This document shows positions 16,728 through 25,430 of a stretch of 50,453 bases of DNA, piece by piece. This DNA comes from Pseudomonadota bacterium (GTDB lineage: Bacteria; Pseudomonadota; Alphaproteobacteria; Rhodospirillales; Magnetospirillaceae). Position numbers and translations under genes: made by a program. Location: the NCBI GenBank assembly GCA_021848545.1, contig JAJZUL010000023.1, positions 1-50,453 on the forward strand. The letters run 5' to 3'. Positions within the stretch are counted from its first letter, which is position 1, and the number at the start of each line of letters is the position of its first letter. The notes under the pieces were generated by a model. That model worked only from the letters and a program-made list of their open reading frames with translations. It was not told the DNA's origin and ran no database searches.

Positions 16728-16788
16728 GCGAACGAAATCTAAACTGCAATGCTTTGGCATCCGATGCCAGGATAGGAGACAGCAGGAC

Positions 16789-18171
16789 ATGCCTCGGCGC
16801 ATCGCCCTTTTTCTTATCGCCGCGCCTTTGGTCGCCGGACCGATCGCCGCCCCGGCCCACGGAGCCGTGCCCAACCGGACGACGACATCGGCGGCGCGCA
16901 TGGGCCTTGCGCTCACCCTGTATCAGGATGCCACCGCGCTGGTGCATGACCGCCGCGCCGTCTATCTGGGCAAGGGATTGTCCCACCTGGTGTGGGAAGA
17001 CGTGGCCCGGCAGACCCGCACCGCCACCGGCATCCTGTCGGGTCCGGGCCTGTCGGTGCGCAACCAGTCCTTCGACATCGACGAAGCCAGCGGCCAGCGT
17101 CTGCTGGCCCACGCCGTGGGCAAGACGGTCGGCGTGGTCTGGCCGGGCGGCGACGGCGCCGTGCTCCAGGCCCGGGTGATCTCGGCCGGCCCCGACCCGG
17201 TTTTTTCCATCGACGGCAAGGTGGTGGCGGGACAACCGGCCCGCATCATCTATAATTCCCTGCCGCCCGAACTGCGCACCAGACCGGTCTATACCGCCAC
17301 CGTCAACAGCACCCGGGCGGGACGGCACACGCTCGACCTGTCCTATATGACCGGCGGTCTGGGCTGGCGGGCCGATTATATCGCCGAGGTGGCGCCCCAC
17401 GGCGATCACATCACGCTGTCGGGCTGGACCACCTTCACCAACAACAGCGGCATCAATTACCCCAACGCCCGCGTGTCGGTGGTCGCCGGCCGGCCCAACC
17501 GTCCCGGCGGGACGTCGCCCAGAATTGCCGCGACGGCGAATACGGGCCAGCCCCTGTTCGGCCTGTACCACATTTTCACCCTGCCCTACCGGGTCAGCCT
17601 CAGAAACGGCCAGAGCACCCAGGCCGTTTTGTTGCCCGCGACCCGGGTCAAGGTCCGGCGCGAACTGGTGCTGGCCCCCCTGCCGGTCTATGCCTGGCGC
17701 TCGCGCTTCGGCGAAACCCCGCGCGAACATCCCGTTTCCACCCTGGTGATCGACAATGTCAGCGCCGATGGGCTGGGACGGCCGCTGCCCTCGGGTCTGG
17801 TGCGGCTGTACCGCCGGACCCGCGCCGGAACCTTGGCTTTCATCGGCGAGGATCGTTTGCCCGCCACCCCCGTCGGGGATACGGCGCGTCTGGCCGTCGG
17901 TCAGTCTTTCGACGTCACCGCCCGGCGGATCCAGACCGATTTCGAACATATTTCCGCCGACGTGTCGGAAGCCGCCTACGAAGTGCGCCTGGCCAATGCC
18001 GGCCCCAAGCCGGTCGAAGTCACGGTTCGCGAATCCTTCGGCGGCGACTGGCTGGTTCTGGAAGAAAACGTCCCCCATCACCGCGACAGCGCCCTGTCGG
18101 CGTCCTGGACCGTTACCGTGCCGGCAAAGGGCCGGACGGTGCTACGCTATCGGGTACGGGTCAGGGGGTAG
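16789..18171 (+). CDS. DUF4139 domain-containing exported protein
   Basis: The 460-residue protein has a signal peptide (MPRRIALFLIAAPLVAGPIAAPAHG) and the DUF4139 beta-rich domain across most of its length. Family-typical segments are LDLSYMTGGLGWRADYIAEV (about residues 183-203), the FTLPYRVSLRNGQS strand and the C-terminal EVTVRESFGGDW region. It is probably periplasmic or outer-membrane associated. Function is unknown; family members are often seen near envelope genes. The upstream region holds two palindromes and is shared with divergent rmuC. The following 160 bp contain a nested inverted repeat but no T-tract terminator. Confidence 0.85.
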   Translation: MPRRIALFLIAAPLVAGPIAAPAHGAVPNRTTTSAARMGLALTLYQDATALVHDRRAVYLGKGLSHLVWEDVARQTRTATGILSGPGLSVRNQSFDIDEASGQRLLAHAVGKTVGVVWPGGDGAVLQARVISAGPDPVFSIDGKVVAGQPARIIYNSLPPELRTRPVYTATVNSTRAGRHTLDLSYMTGGLGWRADYIAEVAPHGDHITLSGWTTFTNNSGINYPNARVSVVAGRPNRPGGTSPRIAATANTGQPLFGLYHIFTLPYRVSLRNGQSTQAVLLPATRVKVRRELVLAPLPVYAWRSRFGETPREHPVSTLVIDNVSADGLGRPLPSGLVRLYRRTRAGTLAFIGEDRLPATPVGDTARLAVGQSFDVTARRIQTDFEHISADVSEAAYEVRLANAGPKPVEVTVRESFGGDWLVLEENVPHHRDSALSASWTVTVPAKGRTVLRYRVRVRG

Positions 18172-18332
18172 AGAAAGCTTCGCCCGCCGGCATGACGTCG
18201 CATAGGGGGGGGATTGGCGATGCCGGTACCGACGGGCGAAAGGCGATGGGAACAGTTGGAACGGAACGATTCCGTAACCGATAGCGATGTATCCGAAGAT
18301 GGTGTCGCCAATCACGGTTTCGAAACATTCAA

Positions 18333-18995
18333 ATGAACTATACGGTACAGTTTATATCCGAGCCGGCGCGGAGCGTCAAGAACAAGCCCCAAGCGATCGG
18401 GGGCGTGCTTCTGGCGGCCGCCGCGGTCATCCTTGGTCTTTTGGCGCCCGGTCCGGCACGGGCCGGGGAACGGTTGCTGGTGCCGCGGCTGCACGGATGG
18501 GTTCTGGCCGACAGCCATCACGGGCCGACCATTGAAGTGGACGATCTGTTTCCCCGTGGCCAGAACATCCATAAATGGACGCAACGCCTGAGCATCGACG
18601 CCTTTCGCCGCACGCCGATGACCGTCCAGCAGTTTCTGGTGGGCGTGGTGGCGCAGACGGGAGCGGCCTGCAAGAACGTCGCCGCCAGCCCCATCACCCT
18701 GTCGCTTCTGGACGGCGTTCCCGCCGGACGGCGCACCGTCGCCTGCGGCCGTTACGCCGGGGACGGCAAGGGCGAATTCACCCTTTATTACGCCATTCGC
18801 GGCAGCGCCGCCCTGTACGTCCTGGCCCGCGCCTGGCACGGAGCGGCGTTCACGCCCGGCCAGACGGCACCGATTCCGGCGGCGGAACTGGCGCGCTGGA
18901 ACGCCGCCTTCGATACCGTACGCCTGTGCGGCGCCGACGGTTCGGCAAGCGACTGTCCCGCCGCCCTCCCCCCGGATACGAGATTTACGCCATGA
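18333..18995 (+). CDS. exported protein of unknown function
   Basis: The 220-residue product has an N-terminal membrane or signal segment (about residues 22-44, ending PARAGE). No recognised domain follows. The mature part has three Cys (CKNVAAS, ACGRYA, LCGADG) plus a fourth near the end (SDCPA), which suggests disulfides in the periplasm. Its stop overlaps the mog start in an ATGA, so the two are translationally coupled. A molybdenum-related role is possible only by context. The ATG at 18333 lacks a strong ribosome binding site, and the real start may lie slightly downstream. Confidence 0.6.
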   Translation: MNYTVQFISEPARSVKNKPQAIGGVLLAAAAVILGLLAPGPARAGERLLVPRLHGWVLADSHHGPTIEVDDLFPRGQNIHKWTQRLSIDAFRRTPMTVQQFLVGVVAQTGAACKNVAASPITLSLLDGVPAGRRTVACGRYAGDGKGEFTLYYAIRGSAALYVLARAWHGAAFTPGQTAPIPAAELARWNAAFDTVRLCGADGSASDCPAALPPDTRFTP

Positions 18996-19531
18996 CCGAC
19001 ACGCCCGCCCCCATCGGCATCGTCACCGTTTCCGACCGCGCCAGCGGCGGGATCTACAAGGATGAAGGCGGCCCCGCCATCGCGGCATGGCTGGAAAAGG
19101 CGCTGACCTCCCCGTGGCGGCCGGTCTTCCGCCTGATTCCCGACGAGCGGCCGGTGATCGAGGCGACGCTCAGGGAATTGGCCGATAACGAAGGCTGCCC
19201 GCTGATCGTCACCACCGGCGGTACCGGCCCGTCCCCCCGCGACGTGACGCCCGAAGCGACCGAGGCGGTGTGCGAGCGGATGATGCCGGGGTTCGGGGAA
19301 TTGATGCGCCAGGAAAGCCTGAAGGTGGTGCCCACCGCCATCCTGTCGCGACAGACGGCGGGACTGCGCGGCGGCAGCCTGATCGTCAATCTGCCGGGCA
19401 AGCCCAGCGCCATCGCCGATTGCCTGGGCGCGGTGATGCCGGCGATCCCCTATTGCATCGACCTGATCGGCGGCCCCCGCCTGGAAACCGATCCCGATCA
19501 CTGCCGCTGCTTCCGCCCCAAGGGGAAATGA
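18992..19531 (+). CDS. mog: molybdopterin adenylyltransferase (Mog)
   Basis: The 179-residue MogA-type enzyme adenylylates molybdopterin before metal insertion. It has the IGIVTVSDRASGGIYKDEGGP opening, the nucleotide/pterin-binding VTTGGTGPSPRDVTPEAT motif and the NLPGKPSA loop. The start is the ATG at 18992, in an ATGA overlap with the secreted unknown gene. The same frame is open further upstream but without homology. No other molybdenum cofactor genes are in the window. Confidence 0.92.
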   Translation: MTDTPAPIGIVTVSDRASGGIYKDEGGPAIAAWLEKALTSPWRPVFRLIPDERPVIEATLRELADNEGCPLIVTTGGTGPSPRDVTPEATEAVCERMMPGFGELMRQESLKVVPTAILSRQTAGLRGGSLIVNLPGKPSAIADCLGAVMPAIPYCIDLIGGPRLETDPDHCRCFRPKGK

Positions 19532-19621
19532 GGCGCGACCGTGAATGGATCGGGTTAGCGCCGGTCGACGCGCCAACGCTTGTCGGGTAGGGTTAAAGGA
19601 CCATCGCGCTCTCCCCGGAGC

Positions 19622-22255
19622 ATGCCTTTGGAAACACCGCCCGCGCCTCCTTATGCCCTGTCCGCCGCCGAAGCGCTGGCCGAACTCGGCGTGACCGCGG
19701 CCGACGGGCTGGGCGGCGGCGAGATCGCGGCGCGGCGACACCGATTCGGCGCCAACATCGTCGCCCACCGGCGCGCCATTTCCGCCACCCGCCTGATTTT
19801 TCACCAATTCATCAGCCCGGTCGTCGCCCTGCTGGCGGCGGCGGCCGTGCTCGCCCTGTCCTTCGGCGAACTGGAAGAGGGCGCCGCCATCCTGGTGGTG
19901 CTGGCGCTCAACACCCTGATCGGCTTCGTCACCGAATGGAAGGCGACCCGGTCCATCGACGCCCTGCGGGCGCTCGGCGCCCATACCACCCGCGTACGCC
20001 GCGACGGCAGGGTGGCCATGATCCCGGCCGAAGACCTGGTGCCCGGCGACATCGTGCTTCTGGATGCGGGCGACCGGGTGTCGGCCGATCTGCGACTGAT
20101 CGAATCCTCGGGCCTGAGCGCCGACGAATCGACCTTGACCGGCGAATCGGTGGCGGTGGCCAAGGATCCCCGGCCGGTCGCGGCCGACACCCGGATGGCC
20201 GAGCGCACGGCGATGCTGTTCAAGGGAACGGCCATCACCCGGGGCAGCGGCACCGGATTGGTGGTGGCGACCGGGCTGGCCACCGAACTGGGCAAAATGA
20301 CCCGCCTGGTCCTGGAAGCCCGCACCGGCACCTCGCCCCTGGAACGCAGGCTCGCCCGCCTGTCGGGCCAATTGGTTTGGGCGACCCTGGCGGTGGCGGC
20401 GCTGATCGCCGCCATCGGCCTGCGGGCCGGCCGCGACCCGCTGGAAATCATTCAGGCGGCCACCGCCCTGGCGGTGGCCGCCATCCCCGAGGGTCTGCCC
20501 ATCGTCGCCACCCTGACCCTGGCGCGGGGAATGTGGCGCATGGCCAAACGCAATGCGCTGATCGAACGCCTGTCGGCGGTGGAAACCCTGGGGGCGACCA
20601 CCGTGATCCTGACTGACAAGACCGGCACCCTGACCGAAAACCGCATGAGCGTGCGCCGGGTGTGCCTGCCGTCAGGCGATCGTGATTTCGCGACTGGGCC
20701 GGCGGATTCCGAAACGGCCCGCATCCTTCGCATCGGCCTGTTGTGCAACGACGCGACCCTGGAAAGCGACGGCGGCGCCACCGGCGACCCCATGGAAATC
20801 GCCTTGCTGCGGGCGGGACGGACGGCCGGTCTCGATCGGGCCGCCCTGCTGCGCGACCATCCGCTGCGACACCGGCACGCCTTCGACCCCATTCTCAAGA
20901 TGATGGCGACGGCGCATGGGAACGGCGACGCCGGGCTGATCGCGGTCAAGGGCGCGCCGGAGGCGATCCTGGCCGCGGCGGACAGCGTGATCGGCGAGGG
21001 CGGCGTCGCCCCTCTGGACGAAGCCGGACGGGCCGCATGGCTGGCCCGCGCCGAGGCGCTGGGCCGGGACGGGCTCAGAACCCTGGCCTTCGCGACGAAG
21101 ACGGACGACGGAGAAACTCCGTTCGCCCCTTTGTGTCTGGCGGGCATGGTCGGTCTGGAGGACCCGCCCCGTCCGGACGTCAAACAGGCGATCGCCGATT
21201 GTCGGCAAGCCGGCATCCGGGTGGTGATGGTGACCGGCGACCATGCGGTGACGGCGCGCCGGATCGGCCGCGACGTCGGACTGATCGAGGCGGACGATTC
21301 CGCCGCGGCGGACATCGTCGACGGGCGGACGATTTCGGCCCTCATCGCCGCCGCTCCGGCGCGTCTGCGGGCGGCGCGCATCTTCGCGCGGGTCAACCCG
21401 GCCGAAAAGCTGGATCTGGTCCGGGCGGCCCAGGCGGGCGGGGATATCGTCGCCATGACCGGCGACGGGGTCAACGACGCCCCGGCCCTGCGCCAGGCCG
21501 ATATCGGGGTGGCGATGGGCCGGCGCGGCACCGACGTGGCGCGCGAGGCGGCGGCCATGATCCTGCTGGACGATTCCTTTCCGACCATCGTCATGGCCAT
21601 CCGCCAGGGGCGGATCATTTTCGCCAATATCCGCCGCTTCGTCGCCTATCTCCTATCCTGCAACCTCAGCGAGGTGATGGTGGTCGGACTGGCGGTGGCG
21701 ACCTCCCTGCCCCTGCCGCTGCTCCCTCTGCAGATCCTTTATCTGAACCTCGCCACCGACGTGTTTCCGGCTTTCGCCCTGGCCCTGGGCGAAGGCGAGG
21801 CCGACATCCTGCGCCATCCGCCGCGCGATCCCCGGGAACCGATCCTGGGACGCGGCCACTGGCTGGCGATCATCGCCCAGGGCGCCGCCCTGACCGCCGG
21901 CACCTTCGCCGCCTTGTTCGCCGCCGGCCGCCTGGGACTGGACGGCGTGCAAACGGTGACGGTCACCTTCACGACCCTGGCTCTGGGACAGATCTGGCAT
22001 TCCTTCAACATGCGCGATATCGACGCGCCCCTTCTGGTCAACGGCGTGACCCGCAATCGATGGCTGTGGGGCGCGGCGCTGCTGTGCGTCGGGCTGATCG
22101 CCGCGCCGCCCTATCTGCGGCCCATGGCGAATCTGCTGCATCTGACCCCGCCCACCCCGGCGATGTGGGCGGTGATCGTGGCCTGCAGCCTGGGGCCGTC
22201 GGTGGCGATCCAAACCGTCATGGCAATCCTGAGCCGGGCGCGGAGGCGGCGATGA
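19622..22255 (+). CDS. P-type cation-transporting ATPase (PIIA, calcium type)
   Basis: This 877-residue P-type ATPase has an N-terminal cation-ATPase segment, the actuator motif LTGES, the membrane-site motif AIPEGLP (as in calcium pumps), the phosphorylation motif DKTGTLTEN with D332, the KGAPEAIL nucleotide-binding motif and the hinge GDGVNDAPAL. About ten membrane segments are expected. The IPEGLP site favours Ca2+ or a related divalent cation, although Mn2+ is possible. ATG 19622 was chosen for the GGAG just upstream; the longer frame from 19580 has no homology. Its stop overlaps the start of a calcium/cation antiporter in an ATGA, so the two form one export unit. Confidence 0.92.
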   Translation: MPLETPPAPPYALSAAEALAELGVTAADGLGGGEIAARRHRFGANIVAHRRAISATRLIFHQFISPVVALLAAAAVLALSFGELEEGAAILVVLALNTLIGFVTEWKATRSIDALRALGAHTTRVRRDGRVAMIPAEDLVPGDIVLLDAGDRVSADLRLIESSGLSADESTLTGESVAVAKDPRPVAADTRMAERTAMLFKGTAITRGSGTGLVVATGLATELGKMTRLVLEARTGTSPLERRLARLSGQLVWATLAVAALIAAIGLRAGRDPLEIIQAATALAVAAIPEGLPIVATLTLARGMWRMAKRNALIERLSAVETLGATTVILTDKTGTLTENRMSVRRVCLPSGDRDFATGPADSETARILRIGLLCNDATLESDGGATGDPMEIALLRAGRTAGLDRAALLRDHPLRHRHAFDPILKMMATAHGNGDAGLIAVKGAPEAILAAADSVIGEGGVAPLDEAGRAAWLARAEALGRDGLRTLAFATKTDDGETPFAPLCLAGMVGLEDPPRPDVKQAIADCRQAGIRVVMVTGDHAVTARRIGRDVGLIEADDSAAADIVDGRTISALIAAAPARLRAARIFARVNPAEKLDLVRAAQAGGDIVAMTGDGVNDAPALRQADIGVAMGRRGTDVAREAAAMILLDDSFPTIVMAIRQGRIIFANIRRFVAYLLSCNLSEVMVVGLAVATSLPLPLLPLQILYLNLATDVFPAFALALGEGEADILRHPPRDPREPILGRGHWLAIIAQGAALTAGTFAALFAAGRLGLDGVQTVTVTFTTLALGQIWHSFNMRDIDAPLLVNGVTRNRWLWGAALLCVGLIAAPPYLRPMANLLHLTPPTPAMWAVIVACSLGPSVAIQTVMAILSRARRRR

Positions 22256-23262
22256 CCGCCCCCTTCGTGCCCTGGCTGAGCTTCCTGGCGGCGGGCCTGG
22301 TGATCGCCGTCGCCGGCCCGGCGCTGACCCGCTACGGCGACATCATCGCCCGGCTGACCGGCCTGTCGCGGTCCTGGATCGGCCTGGTATTGGTGGCGGC
22401 GGCGACGTCCCTGCCGGAATTGTTCACCGGCATCAGCGCGGTGGCGGCGGCGGACGCCCCCAATATCGCCGTGGGCGACGCGCTGGGCAGTTGCGTGTTC
22501 AATCTGGTGATGCTGGTGCTGCTGGACGAGTTGAGCCGGTCCGAGCCGATGTATCGCCGCATCGACCAGGGCCATATCCTGACCGCCGGTTTCGGCGTGA
22601 TCCTGATCGGCAGCGCCGGCGCCTTTCTGCTGCTCAGCCACAGCGCGCTCGACGTCCAGTTGTTCCATGTCAGCGGCTATACGCCTTTTATCATCGTCCT
22701 GTATTTCGTCGCCATGCGCGCCGCCTTCGTCTATGAGCGCCGCATGCGCCCGCCGCCCGAGATCGTCCGGCTGCAAAGCGGGGTGTCGATGGGCCGGGCG
22801 GTTCTGGGCTATGGAATCGCCGCCGCCATCGTCGCCGCCGCCGGCACCGGACTGCCCTTCATCGGCCAGAACATCGCCACGACCATGGGGTGGAAGACCA
22901 CCTTCGTCGGCACCCTGCTGATCGCCGCCGCCACCTCGGTCCCGGAACTGGTGGTGACCATCAGCGCCCTGCGGCTGGGCGCGGTCGACATGGCCATCGG
23001 CAGCCTGTTGGGCAGCAATCTGTTCGACATCCTGATCCTGGCCTTCGACGACATCGCCTATCGCAAAGGCCCGCTGCTGGGCGCGGTGGCCCCGACCAAC
23101 GCCATCACCGCCTTCGCCGCCGCCATCATGTCGGGCATCTTCATCGTCGCCATGCTGTACAAGCCGGAAACCCGCCTGCGCGGCACCGTCAGCTGGGTCA
23201 GCCTGTCTCTGTTGGTGATCTATCTGTTCAGCGCCTACGCCGCCTATCTGCTGGGGCATTAG
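22252..23262 (+). CDS. calcium/sodium or calcium/proton antiporter (CaCA family)
   Basis: The 336-residue inner-membrane protein has the two inverted alpha repeats of the CaCA superfamily: AAATSLPELFTGISA (about residues 46-60) and AAATSVPELVVTISA (about 226-240). Each is followed by a G-D-A-L-G-S or G-S-L-L-G-S motif. About ten hydrophobic segments are visible. It exchanges a cation, most likely Ca2+, for Na+ or H+. The ATGA overlap with the P-type ATPase suggests joint calcium homeostasis by a high-affinity pump and a high-capacity exchanger. Confidence 0.9.
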   Translation: MTAPFVPWLSFLAAGLVIAVAGPALTRYGDIIARLTGLSRSWIGLVLVAAATSLPELFTGISAVAAADAPNIAVGDALGSCVFNLVMLVLLDELSRSEPMYRRIDQGHILTAGFGVILIGSAGAFLLLSHSALDVQLFHVSGYTPFIIVLYFVAMRAAFVYERRMRPPPEIVRLQSGVSMGRAVLGYGIAAAIVAAAGTGLPFIGQNIATTMGWKTTFVGTLLIAAATSVPELVVTISALRLGAVDMAIGSLLGSNLFDILILAFDDIAYRKGPLLGAVAPTNAITAFAAAIMSGIFIVAMLYKPETRLRGTVSWVSLSLLVIYLFSAYAAYLLGH

Positions 23263-23316
23263 AGTGTGTCCGGCCCGCCGTTGAAATCTCTGCCGCAAAA
23301 GCCAATTGTTCGTCGC

Positions 23317-24228
23317 ATGACGATGATTGCCGGAAGAGCGGATTTGCGGGCCGAGCCCTGTTCGACGCTGACCCTTCGCGACGGGCGAACGCTCAGCTAT
23401 CTCGAGGTCGGGGCGCCGGACGGGAAACCGCTGTTTCATTTCCACGGCCACGGCTCTTCGCGCCTGGAAGCGCTCGTGCTTGCCGGCGCCGCCCGGCGGG
23501 CCGGCATTCGCGTCTTCGCCTTTGACCGGCCGGGGATCGGGCGCTCGGACCCGGCGTCCGGCGACCGGCTCCTCGACTGGCCGGAAGACGTTTTCGACGC
23601 CGCCGCCCGTCTGGGGATCGACCGTTTCGCGGTCCAGGGCATGTCGGCCGGGGGACCGTATGCGCTGGCCTGCGCCCATGTTTTTCCGGAGCGGATCACC
23701 GCCTGCTCGCTGGTCAGCGGCATGCCGCCGCCCGAAATCGCGCGCCATTCCGGGCCGGTGGCCCGGCGTCTGGCATGGTGGATCGCCACTCTTTTTCCCA
23801 ATTATCTGCGGCGCCGGCTGAAGCGGTTCCAACCCGACGGCGTTCCGACCATGGAGTTGGTCAGCGCCCATATCGCGCTGGTGAGGCGATGGCTGGGCGG
23901 GGACGATCTGCCGCTGATGCGCGACCCGGCGATGTTCGATCTTTTCGTGCGGACGGTGACGGAAGCCGCCGCGCAGGGCGGCGCCGCCAACCGCAGCGAA
24001 ATCGAGCGCCTGGCACGCCCGTGGGGGTTCAGCATCGGGGACGTGTCGGTCCCGGTCCTGCTGTGGCACGGCGGGCAGGACCGCATCCTGCCGATCGGCT
24101 ATGCCCGTCTGATGGCGCGCGCGTTGAAGGCGTGCGCCGCGACGTTTTACGACGAAGACGGCCACTTCTCCGTTCTGGTCAATCACGCCGACGCTCTGAT
24201 GGCGGCGTTGGGCACGCGGATCGGATAA
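23317..24228 (+). CDS. alpha/beta-fold hydrolase
   Basis: A roughly 303-residue hydrolase with HGHGSSR (oxyanion region), the GMSAGG nucleophile elbow, GGQDRILP carrying the acid and GHFSVL carrying the catalytic His. This is a complete Ser-Asp-His set. Substrate is unknown. Three starts are possible: GTG 23266, only 3 bases after the antiporter stop, and ATG 23317 or 23323. No ribosome binding site is strong; ATG 23317 fits where homology begins. The short distance suggests cotranscription with the cation exporters, without an obvious functional link. Confidence 0.85.
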   Translation: MTMIAGRADLRAEPCSTLTLRDGRTLSYLEVGAPDGKPLFHFHGHGSSRLEALVLAGAARRAGIRVFAFDRPGIGRSDPASGDRLLDWPEDVFDAAARLGIDRFAVQGMSAGGPYALACAHVFPERITACSLVSGMPPPEIARHSGPVARRLAWWIATLFPNYLRRRLKRFQPDGVPTMELVSAHIALVRRWLGGDDLPLMRDPAMFDLFVRTVTEAAAQGGAANRSEIERLARPWGFSIGDVSVPVLLWHGGQDRILPIGYARLMARALKACAATFYDEDGHFSVLVNHADALMAALGTRIG

Positions 24229-24274
24229 GCCATGCCGAAAGGATGGAAATCCAGCCTTATGCCATCCGCCGATG

Positions 24275-24353
24275 GCCACAAAACTGGAATTGCCCCAAGG
24301 GATGCACTATATGACCAATGAGATGGTCAGGAGCGCGCCATGGGCGAGATCAG
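24275..24353 (+). repeat. direct repeat copy 1: vapB control region
   Basis: About 75 bp spanning the vapB promoter, operator, ribosome binding site and first codons. It is repeated with scattered substitutions at about 25322-25398. The two copies bracket vapBC and the ribbon-helix-helix gene. Confidence 0.7.
24312..24329 (+). promoter_or_regulatory. candidate VapB operator TGACCA-N6-TGGTCA
   Basis: A perfect 6-bp inverted repeat overlaps the likely -10 (TATATG) and lies just upstream of the ribosome binding site AGGAG. The same arms with the same spacing recur at 25356-25373. This is where antitoxin or toxin-antitoxin complexes normally autorepress. Confidence 0.6.
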
Positions 24354-24582
24354 TCTGGCGGAAGCCAAAACCCATTTGAGCGAACTTATCGATCGGGTGG
24401 AGGCGGGCGATCAGGTCGACATCACCCGGCGCGGCAAGCGCGTCGCGCGACTGACTGCCGCGACCGGGACACGCAAACGGATCGATGTCGCCCAGCTCCG
24501 ATCCCTGACGGCGGCCATGGCGCCGCAGGACCGATCCGCAGCCGATCTGGTGCGGTCGATGCGGGATGACGATCGCTACTGA
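24340..24582 (+). CDS. vapB: Phd/YefM-type antitoxin of a VapBC module
   Basis: The 80-residue antitoxin has the Phd/YefM N-terminal DNA-binding fold: [25 protein letters not shown], then [10 protein letters not shown]. Its C-terminal tail ([12 protein letters not shown]) would thread onto the toxin. It overlaps vapC by one base (TGATG), the usual coupling for such pairs. An inverted repeat in its promoter is the likely autoregulatory site. A decayed copy of its control region and first codons lies at 25384. Confidence 0.88.
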   Translation: MGEISLAEAKTHLSELIDRVEAGDQVDITRRGKRVARLTAATGTRKRIDVAQLRSLTAAMAPQDRSAADLVRSMRDDDRY

Positions 24583-25007
24583 TGTTCTATATCGACACGT
24601 CGTTGATCGTCGCGGCGCTCTCCAACGAGGCGATGACGCCGCGCGCGCAGGATTGGCTGGCGGAACAGGACCCGACACGGCTTCTGATCAGCGACTGGAC
24701 CATCACCGAATTATCCTCGGCCCTGGCCATCAAGCTGCGAACCGGTCAGATCAATGCGGACCAGCGCGCGGCCGCGCTCGCCATGTTCAACACACTGGTG
24801 TCTGAAAGCCTCACCGTACTGCCGGTGACGGGCGCGCATTTCCGGACGGCGGCGCGGTTCGTCGATCACCACACCCTGGGCCTTCGCGCCGGCGATGCCG
24901 TGCACCTTGCGGTCGCCTTGACCCATGGCGCCACGGTTCACACGCTCGACCAGCGGCTGGCCGAAGCCGGCCCGGCGCTTGGCGTGCCGACGCGCTTGCT
25001 GGCGTAA
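24582..25007 (+). CDS. vapC: PIN-domain toxin VapC
   Basis: This 141-residue PIN-domain ribonuclease is the toxin partner of the preceding antitoxin. The acidic metal-binding residues are visible in [13 protein letters not shown] (Asp5), the ITELSSALA helix (Glu), GDAVHLAVA (Asp) and TLDQRLAEA (Asp). VapC toxins usually cut tRNA or the sarcin-ricin loop. No truncation is seen, so it is probably functional. Confidence 0.9.
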   Translation: MFYIDTSLIVAALSNEAMTPRAQDWLAEQDPTRLLISDWTITELSSALAIKLRTGQINADQRAAALAMFNTLVSESLTVLPVTGAHFRTAARFVDHHTLGLRAGDAVHLAVALTHGATVHTLDQRLAEAGPALGVPTRLLA

Positions 25008-25040
25008 CCCGGCCTTGAAAGCGGTGGAGGCGCAGCCATC

Positions 25041-25286
25041 ATGAGAAAGAGCAATTTCGCCCTCAGGCTTCAGCCCTCGCTTTTGGACGAGGCCCGCAAG
25101 GTCGCGGAGGCCGAGGGCGTGGCGCTCAATCAGCTCATCAATGTCGCCGTCGCCGAAAAATTATCGGCGCTTCGCACCGAAAGCTATTTCCAGGAGCGCG
25201 CCGGTCGCGGTGACATCGCCAAGGCGCTGGATATCCTGGCGCGCGCCGGAAAGGGCAAGCCGCCGATGCCGGGAGATGAGCTGTAG
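25041..25286 (+). CDS. ribbon-helix-helix antitoxin-like protein (HicB-related)
   Basis: The 81-residue protein has an Arc/CopG-like ribbon-helix-helix segment, NFALRLQPSLLDEARKVAEAEGVALNQLINVAVAEKLSAL (in parts, residues 5-44). A short tail includes YFQERAGRGD. Such proteins are often labelled HicB-family antitoxins. No partner toxin of the HicA, RelE or PIN type lies beside it, so it may be an orphan, or a second regulator of the vapBC unit 33 bp upstream. GGAGG precedes the ATG. Confidence 0.7.
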   Translation: MRKSNFALRLQPSLLDEARKVAEAEGVALNQLINVAVAEKLSALRTESYFQERAGRGDIAKALDILARAGKGKPPMPGDEL

Positions 25287-25321
25287 GGGAGACAGGGGGG
25301 CCCAAGGGCCACGCGCCGTCT

Positions 25322-25398
25322 GGTCACGAAACTGGTGTCCCAAGGATGGACTATATGACCAACTATATGGTCAGGAGCGCACCATGAGCGAGGTCAGC
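25322..25398 (+). repeat. direct repeat copy 2: decayed vapB control region
   Basis: This segment repeats the sequence around 24275-24353, including TATATGACCA, the inverted repeat (25356-25361 with 25368-25373), GGTCAGGAGCGC and an ATG followed by a GCGAG-TCAG string. Similarity ends a few codons into the gene, close to where the minus-strand ATPase operon begins. Confidence 0.7.
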
Positions 25399-25416
25399 GA
25401 GAATGTAGGCCGCTGA
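25384..25416 (+). pseudogene. truncated vapB-like antitoxin stub
   Basis: The open frame from ATG 25384 gives only MSEVSENVGR before TGA. It has a full copy of the vapB ribosome binding site and operator in front. The first codons parallel MGEIS of vapB, then diverge. It reads as the remnant of a second toxin-antitoxin module cut by recombination or by insertion of the neighbouring island. Confidence 0.6.
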
Positions 25417-25430
25417 TAAAATACACTTGT

